Shown here one piece after another: positions 58,384 through 64,000 of a stretch of DNA of 64,000 nucleotides (position 1 is the first letter of the stretch; each line of letters opens with the position of its first letter). Below the pieces are notes generated by a model. The model did no database searches. It was not told where the DNA came from and saw only the letters and a program-made list of their open reading frames with translations. The stretch is taken from assembly GCA_019426215.1 (NCBI GenBank), contig CM033399.1:28095022-28159021 (forward strand), given 5' to 3'. Origin of the DNA: Buddleja alternifolia (taxonomy: Eukaryota > Streptophyta > Magnoliopsida > Lamiales > Scrophulariaceae). Made by a program: the position numbers and the translations under genes.

Positions 58384-59688
58384 GTAAATGATAAGCTCGT
58401 ATTTTACACCTTTTTAAGCGCCTCTTTTCTTATATTTTGATGCGTTCTTGAGTTTAATTATGCCACATATGCTTTGATTTTATGATTGGTTGTGTTTCTA
58501 TAGGTTATTTGAGAATTGGAGCAAAAATGAGTGAAAAGATTGAAGAAGTTCTCAAAATACTCCTTTAGCCACGACTATGAAGACCCTTAGCCACAGTGAT
58601 CCTGAAGGAACCTTCGTGCTTTGAAGATATGAAATTACCAAGGCTAAGAAACGGGTAAAACGGATTTTAGCCGTGGCTACCGACTTTTTAGCCGCAGCTA
58701 GGGCTAATTTCAGCAACTATAAATACGCGCTATTAGGTCAAAATTGGGGACTTTTGCCCACTTTTGAGGGTTTGACACTTTGAAACACACTAAGAGGGTT
58801 GAGGGAAGTCTGGGGAAGCAGAAGAACACGATGATATTCCATCTTTGTCTATGAAGACGGAGAATTCAAGCAAGATCTATCAAGAAACGTTATTAGGGAG
58901 TTTTAATTTCATGCTTTTAGATTTGTTTTCATTGAACATGTCTTTCAAGATGGATTATTGTTTTTCTTTTACAATTATGACTTAATTTCCCTTTGATTGA
59001 GGCCATGTGAAATCCAATTACTATGTTTGATTTATAATTATTATTTTTCCAGATTAAATTTGTTTTGGGTTATGTGTTTAATATTTGTTCTTAATGCTTA
59101 TGATTGCTTAGCTACCAATTGTATGAATTTGTGCTTAATTTTGAGACCGAGAGGAGATAAACTAGGGATGCATCTAGGTATTAAACACCACAACGTAAAA
59201 TTGACTAGAGATAGATTCGATTTTCTTGTGTGTGCTTTATGTGAAAACGGGAAATTCCATGAATCTTTGTAATGCGTTTTCATTAATTCGAATTTCATAT
59301 AGAGATATAGAAATCGTTAATGAAAATAGAATTGCTATACCAAGAGATTGGATAGTAAGTAATTTAGGGAATTTCGCCTTAACCTAATCAATCTAATACC
59401 GGTAAGATAGAATCATAGTCAAAGTGAATAATTGGTTGAATCATGTGCCTTAATCACTTTTCTTATTGATTTACTTCAAAGTTGAGTTCTCTCATTAGTT
59501 GGTCATTGTTATTTAGTATTTTAATTCATAATTCACATCTTTATCTCTTGATTTAACTTAGAATTAGATAACACAGTAATTTCACTACTTAAATACAATT
59601 GTCTCTTGGGTACGATAATTCGGACTTACATCCACTATATTACTTGCACGACCTAGTACACTTGCCAGAATTTTTGTGTGTCAGTAAA
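58384..59688 (+). mobile_element. Solo LTR (Athila-type) in intron 3 of the antisense gene
   Basis: A 1,295-bp LTR, TGATAAGC...TGTGTCA (58389-59683), with 5-bp TSD GTAAA (58384-58388, 59684-59688). A TATA box CTATAAATAC lies at 58717-58726. Its end (CGGACTTACATCCACTATATTACTTGCACGACC context) is a diverged relative of the Athila-like LTR ends at 60-120 and 4500-4560. No internal element or second LTR is present, so it arose by LTR-LTR recombination. Confidence 0.9.
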
Positions 59689-60598
59689 TGAAGAAGGATA
59701 CAGAAGATTCATATATTGATAAGAAAAAATATTTACCAGCCTTGAAAGACCTATGTAACCTACGCCTTTGGAACATGATGGGAACATCTTCATCTTCATC
59801 TTCATCCTCGGCAGCTGTTTGAAGAATTGGGGAGGAAGGTTATCGAATGGTAATGCCACCAGTTCTACGTCTTCGAGTTACAGGTGAAGATGTAGCAGTG
59901 ACTGGGGCCTTCGCTTTGTCTGCCCTAGAGGAGCGGGCAGGTGGAATAGCCTTGAGAGGGGGCACCGCTAAAGCTTCAGATTCTTGAAAGGCCTGGTAAA
60001 GCCTCTCATGTGCTTGGACCAAGGGGTTATCCCTCTCGAATCTCCACCCCAATGTGAGTGAAAAAGGGATAGCATATGCGTCGTCCTGTTTATACAAACC
60101 GAAATAAAAAACCAAGGTCTTTAAAGTGCAAAACAGAAATAGAAAAAGAAGAAGACCTTTAGATACCCATACCTTGGAAGACAACATTGTTGATAATGCA
60201 GTCATTTGGATAGATCCCGAACAGAGTCTTGTGGCATCCATGACCAACTTTCGAATGATTTGCCTCGAGAAGTTGTGCTGCAAGGCTCGATTCCAGAATT
60301 TGGCAAAGTGGGGATCCACTTGAAGGATCCTATAGAAGGTCGGGATGGGAGAAATGACAACCTAGTTGGAAGGCTTCCCTCGAATGAATGCCTCGGCTAA
60401 TTCCCTTTTCGTCTTGGGTATATTGTATGACCTGCCTGACCACGGGCGATTCAAAGTGCCCAGAAAAGGCAGAGCGAAGCTTTAGCTAATGCCAAACTGT
60501 CTCGAGCACAACTGCAAAAAAGGTAATATGTAAATAAACAAGAATATTCATTCGAATTCACTCAAAATATAGAACATGAAAGAATATTGAAGAAGTAC

Positions 60599-61999
60599 CT
60601 GAGGGTTGTAAACCTCAACTCCGGGATTGTTATCCGCATACAAGAGATCTCGAGAGAATAGGATAGATCTCCAATAAGGACGATCATCATCAGTCCGCCT
60701 CAGGGAGTTAATTTCTAGAAGCCAAGATGGCAGGGCTGCATGCAACCAGTGATTCGGGGCCTGATCATGTCTGGTTTCGAAGAAAGGGCACCATGTCGAG
60801 ATGTGCAAAGGGTTGTACACCGCACTCAGCACTAGCAGATAAGAGGCTTTCTCGAGTGAAATCAAGAAGTTTACGGTAGCCTCTCCATAACAAGCCCAAT
60901 TCGAAATGGGCTGAACAATATTCGAGGACTGGGATTCCTCTTCGAGTGAGTGAGTCCTAATATTTAGCAACTCCGGATAGTATAAGAATGCCCAGCAGGT
61001 TAATAACCATAACGGACCTACAACCTTCCTGACCTTCGAAGGTTCTTCGTAGATATGAAACATCATTCTATAGAATTGGGCCAAGATGAAAGGACCCAAC
61101 TCGACAGGATCCAAAGTGATAGCAATATTAGCAGCAAGGGGCAGAAATGTCTTATTCACTGCGCAGCCTGCGTTCATGAATAGGCGGTAGAAGACATAAT
61201 TTAAGAACAATATCTCTTCGAAATCAGGTACCTCATCGTCTGTATTGGTAAAGTCTTTGACTAAACCCGAATATGAAATATTGGCACCCCCACTCTTGCC
61301 ATGGTGTTTAAACCATATATTAGAGGCCTTGAGGAGTGCTTGAGCACCCGGTTCCGCTTCACCAGTACGTAATATGACCCCGTGGGGGGATGTTCTAGTA
61401 ATCAGTGCCACATCTTCGAGAGTGACTGTTTAAAATCCCCGAGGTAAAACGAAACAATTATACGACGGATGCCACGAGAGAAAAAGGACACCCGTCATCA
61501 CTTGTTCGAAGGGAAGGGTTTGGTAGCAGGCTATTCGAATTAGCCCTATTATTCGATTGCACTCCCATTTTGCGTGAAATCGCCAGAGGCGATTGAACCA
61601 TGGAAAGGCACCGGTATTGCAAATCCATCCAATAGTGGGCTTTGTCGAGTTGATCTAGGCAAATTTATGGGACCCCTAAAGACAAATGGGGGCATTGTCA
61701 CTCCCGAGAGCAGGCCACGTCCTGAGCAGGTTGGGGACATGCGGAGCATTGGCTTCAAAGGCAGATGACTCGAAACGAGGACCCAAAGCCAGATGGCTAA
61801 GAGTTTGGCCGTGATGGTCAGAGGCCCATCGAGGAACGATATGCGTCGTACTGATAGAGGAGACCTTAGCGTCGAAGTAATGGGCTTCGAATGCCCTAAT
61901 TTCCTCGTATAAGTCCGATGCTTCCTCACAGTCCAAAATGGACGCTCGAGGAACTAGAGAGGTCAGGTTATGTACTGAGTTATGGTGGGGAAAAGCCAT
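60599..61999 (-). pseudogene. PMD exon 1 of the antisense gene
   Basis: 467 codons from ATG 61997-61999 to the CTCAG|GTACTT donor. After an N-terminal variable part, residues ~105-200 carry WFNRLWRFHAKWECNRIIG and the FLSWHPSYNCFVLPRGF/TVTLEDVALITRTSPHG stretch, where an in-frame TAA sits between F and T. TVTLEDVA followed by a PxxG turn is the PMD signature. Further PMD blocks are LNYVFYRLFMN, PLAANIAITL, GPLWLLTCWAFLYYPEL and YWRSILFSRDLLY. Three stops break the exon. Confidence 0.8.
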
Positions 62000-62130
62000 T
62001 TCTGTGAAAAATGGTAAAAAACACACGAACAAAAAATAGAATAGAAATGGCGATTTGTCTGCGTAAGTTGGCTCAAGAAGGAAGAAAAAGGAAAATTTTG
62101 AATTCTTGTGTATCCTGAGAATGAAATACA

Positions 62131-62142
62131 GGGATTTATAGG
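62131..62142 (-). promoter_or_regulatory. TATA box of the antisense gene
   Basis: Complement reads CCTATAAATCCC, a strong plant TATA box, ~135 bases before the ATG at 61999. It implies a start site near 62105 and a ~100-base leader. It lies outside the 3' LTR, so the antisense gene seems to have a promoter separate from the LTR. Confidence 0.6.
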
Positions 62143-62216
62143 TTTCCTTGTCACTGATTCAATGAAACGAAAGGTAGTGGAGAAGATGAACGCAAAAGGG
62201 CGCGTCTTTCTATAGC

Positions 62217-62382
62217 CGCCAAATTTATTAGAAGTCTGTTACAAAAATGCATGACTTTTGATGACTTGGAATCCGAATGGTCGTCTATTACTAAAAATGG
62301 TCACCAAATTTATTCAAAGTCTGTTATAAAAGGCATGATTTCTGATGACCTGGAATCCGAATGGTCATCTGTTATTAAAATG
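62217..62382. repeat. Two ~83-bp direct repeats upstream of the antisense promoter
   Basis: 62217-62300 and 62301-62382 share CAAATTTATT, AAGTCTGTTA, the ATGACTT/ATGATTT segment and TGGAATCCGAATGGTC in the same order. They lie 80-250 bp upstream of the antisense TATA box, a position for promoter elements, though that role is inferred. Confidence 0.7.
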
Positions 62383-62397
62383 AATGAACGTGTCTTT

Positions 62398-62432
62398 TAA
62401 TACACGTGAATCTGAATTATTCACGTGTATTA
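62398..62432. promoter_or_regulatory. Perfect 14-bp palindrome with two G-boxes
   Basis: TAATACACGTGAAT (62398-62411) and its exact complement (62419-62432) flank a 7-base loop. Each arm contains CACGTG, the core bound by plant bZIP and bHLH factors. It lies just before the PPT and ~260 bp upstream of the antisense TATA box. Confidence 0.65.
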
Positions 62433-62442
62433 GGGGGGCATT
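62433..62442 (+). other. Polypurine tract of the Tat element
   Basis: GGGGGGCATT directly before the 3' LTR start TGTTTACACC; the expected plus-strand primer site. Confidence 0.7.
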
Positions 62443-63335
62443 TGTTTACACCTAAAATGAAATGGGCTCATTAAAATAAAAGACCCGAATGATCCATATC
62501 TCAATTCGAAATTGGGCTTGAGATAAAGGAGCCCAAATGACCTTTATCAGTAGAATAATTTGAAGCTGGGCTCAAATTGAAGGGCCCAAACACCTTATTA
62601 ATAAAATACGAAGAAATGGGTTTAAGGTGAAAAAGCCCAAATAGCCCATATGATGACTAATTCAAATCAGGAACGGGCCTAAAGCAATTCAGATTGATTT
62701 TATATTGAATAGGTCCAAACTTAATATGCCACTAAGTTAGAGGCCCGCCAAAAGAGGCCCAAAAGAGAAGGAGGTTACCCAGTTCATAGACGCGCCAATC
62801 AAATAAGTTTGAAAATGCGGTTGAAGGGAGATACTAACCGCAAAGGAAGTGGGTATGTGATAAAGGGTAAGGCAGGGAAGAAAGAAGGAACAACAACAAG
62901 AAGAAGACTCTACACATCTTTTTATCTTTTTCTAGGAGTAGGCGTAATCTTAGCAGTAACATAGTGTAATTAGTGCAGTAGTTTAAATCTAGGTGATTAA
63001 GAATTGCTACCAGCCATATCTCTTGCTGGAACAACTTTGTTGTATGCGATCGGAGATCAATATGGAGGTATAATATTTATCATTTTTATCAGATTTAATT
63101 ATTTGGTAGATAAAGTTATATCTGGACTTGTATCTTCCGTTCCTCTTTATTTGTGTTAATTGCGGTCTGAACAATAGTTTTTAACAACACATCGAAGTGT
63201 TAAAGTCTGAACCATCGTCTAGCGTATCGAATTCGAACGCGGGGGTTGCTAGATAATTCTAAGTGGAGAATTATCACGAGACTTGAGTTAATCAAATTAG
63301 CTTTTCCTTATTCTATTTGTTTTTATCCAGAAACA
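62443..63335 (+). repeat. 3' LTR of the Tat element
   Basis: 893 bp matching 48649-49541, followed by the second copy of TSD GTTAC. Differences from the 5' LTR are mainly transitions, including several C/T and G/A changes as expected from methylated repeats. Confidence 0.92.
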
Positions 63336-63340
63336 GTTAC

Positions 63341-63717
63341 CATCATCTCTCTTCTGTGTGTATGCTATGCAAAAATCCATCTGTTTGGTTCACTTGGTCG
63401 GGCTATGCGCTCGGTTCCCATCAAGCATGTTCACAATTACCAAACATGTGACAATTGCAGTAGTAATTTCACAGCCCATTTACGTCTCCATTTTGACTTG
63501 TTGTTATTAATTTTTTACTGTGTTCATGCTGATTTGTAAACAATGAGATAAATCAAGAACTTACACCGAATTAAATGTTGTCGTTTGAGGTTTCTTTTAA
63601 CAGAAGGGTAGCTGCACTTTACTGAACTAGAGACCCCTAAAGATTGTTCGGTAAACTTCGCTGAACGTAAGTAATTTGACTAAATAAAGTTTATTTGTCA
63701 TAAAGGTTTTATTTTAG
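63341..63717 (+). other. Right flank of the Tat insertion, probable intron or 5' region
   Basis: No coding block with splice signals is visible. It ends in a T-rich tract and TTTTAG acceptor before the exon at 63718. Together with 48034-48643 it represents the pre-insertion locus. Confidence 0.4.
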
Positions 63718-64000
63718 GATTTCGAGAAGCAAGACCAACAGGTCAACGACGATAATCTTCAAACGGGAGTTTCTGCACGATATACTAAAAGTGGGAGCTC
63801 AAAATGGCTTGGAACTTCCAATTCTAGAGCATCTATGGACATCACTCAGGGGAAACAAAGTTGTCCATCTCTTATGGATTTGTGTATATATAAAATTCGG
63901 GAAGTATGTTTTGTGTAAAGTTACTTTTCTTTATAGTCTATTTTATCTGAGAAAAATGTGTTGAATTGAATTTTTGTTTCATTGAAGGATATAAACAAGT
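63718..64000 (+). CDS. Early exons of a host gene, possibly an RNI-like/LRR protein
   Basis: Exon 63718-63903 (62 codons, phase 0) lies between TTTTAG and a GAA|GTATGT donor; the next exon starts at 63988 after TTGAAG and runs off the window. The first ~45 residues are polar and Ser/Gln-rich; then SCPSLMDLCIYKIRE reads across the intron into DINK. That last stretch resembles the N-terminal part of a plant RNI-like (F-box/LRR-type) superfamily, but this is from memory and weak. A start codon is not in this exon. The Tat element may lie in its 5' region or an upstream intron. Confidence 0.45.

Larger units (their letters stand above)
57138..61999 (-). pseudogene. Antisense seven-exon plant mobile domain (PMD) gene carried by the Tat element
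   Basis: Exons on the minus strand: 61999-60599, 60511-60173, 60085-59737, 58361-58167, 58071-57940, 57869-57762, 57681-57138. All introns are GT-AG. Exons 1 and 2 are exact codon multiples; exons 3-6 all end in phase 1, and each following exon restores the frame, which strongly supports the model. The product would be ~1,000 residues: PMD, acidic Ser/Glu-rich middle, C-terminal coiled coil. PMD (MAIN/MAIL) proteins are nuclear plant factors linked to transposon silencing and genome stability, and PMD genes are known inside plant transposons. Damage: stops at 61676-61678, 61655-61657, 61430-61432, two in exon 2, one in exon 3, and a frameshift in the A-run 57301-57305. Intron 3 holds a solo LTR. 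Confidence 0.82.
48644..63340 (+). mobile_element. Complete Tat/Ogre-lineage Ty3/gypsy retrotransposon
   Basis: The element proper is 48649-63335 (14,687 bp), with identical TSD GTTAC at 48644-48648 and 63336-63340. Both LTRs are 893 bp and differ at roughly forty places by eye (~95% identity), so insertion is not recent. Plus strand: PBS, gag, protease, RT, RNase H, second (archaeal-type) RNase H and integrase. The dual RNase H and large size point to Tat/Ogre. Minus strand: a seven-exon PMD gene between integrase and the PPT. All coding parts carry stops or frameshifts. Without the nested solo LTR and its TSD copy (1,300 bp) it would be 13.4 kb. Confidence 0.92.

Noticed and set aside
58111..59300. 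Further exons of the antisense gene within 58389-59683
   Set aside because: This stretch is a solo LTR with TSD; its short frames do not fit the exon phases.

Overview
This is eukaryotic nuclear DNA from a flowering plant, most likely a eudicot. It is AT-rich and has GT-AG introns, a plant F-box gene, Athila-type and Tat/Ogre-type Ty3/gypsy retrotransposons, plant L1 LINEs, Ty1/copia, Mutator-, CACTA- and hAT-like remnants and many short TIR elements. Host genes are sparse: one intact intron-free F-box gene (26244-27383), a tandem array of exon-bearing units from an unrecognised minus-strand gene (6.1-9.6 and 13.9-15.2 kb), and the first exons of a plus-strand gene at the right edge (63.7-64 kb). 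Everything was read by eye; no alignments or searches were run.

Layout. 1-4.6 kb: a non-autonomous Athila-like element (partial 5' LTR, tRNA-Asp-type PBS, one 410-codon ORF with one stop, two hairpins, PPT, 3' LTR), then a minus-strand Tat LTR fragment and single-copy flank. 6.1-9.6 kb: about 0.7-kb tandem units, each holding two exon-like blocks. 9.6-13.9 kb: a second copy of 1.57-5.9 kb; together they form an about 8-kb tandem duplication whose junction carries a 25-bp copied insert. 13.9-15.2 kb: the rest of the exon array. 15.2-25 kb: intergenic DNA with a promoter-like patch, a small retroposon with target-site duplication (TSD), hAT-like GC-rich remnants, a 1.3-kb TIR element, AT satellites, a TATA-to-AATAAA promoter block and a 5'-truncated L1. 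26.2-33.8 kb: the F-box gene and a 3.2-kb tandem duplication of its 3' end and downstream DNA, bounded by a MITE. 35-39 kb: CACTA-like end with exon-like sequence, and a truncated minus-strand copia. 39.1-47.9 kb: a Mutator-like TIR element carrying a 6.1-kb L1, followed by a partial tandem duplication. 47.9-48.0 kb: a near-perfect inverted-repeat MITE.

48.65-63.34 kb: a complete Tat/Ogre-lineage retrotransposon (893-bp LTRs, TSD GTTAC) with decayed gag, protease, RT, two RNase H domains and integrase on the plus strand. Downstream of integrase, on the opposite strand, it carries a seven-exon gene (57138-61999). Its first exon encodes a plant mobile domain (PMD) protein and its last exon a coiled coil. 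All six introns have phase-consistent GT-AG boundaries, and the gene has its own TATA box. A 1.3-kb Athila-type solo LTR (TSD GTTAA-like GTAAA) sits in intron 3.

The antisense PMD gene is the most notable object in the window. Its introns lie on the strand opposite to the retrotransposon genome RNA, so they are not spliced from that RNA and can survive retrotransposition. This gives the element a separately transcribed, spliced cargo gene. This copy is dead: it has several in-frame stops and one frameshift. The architecture can still be read in full.
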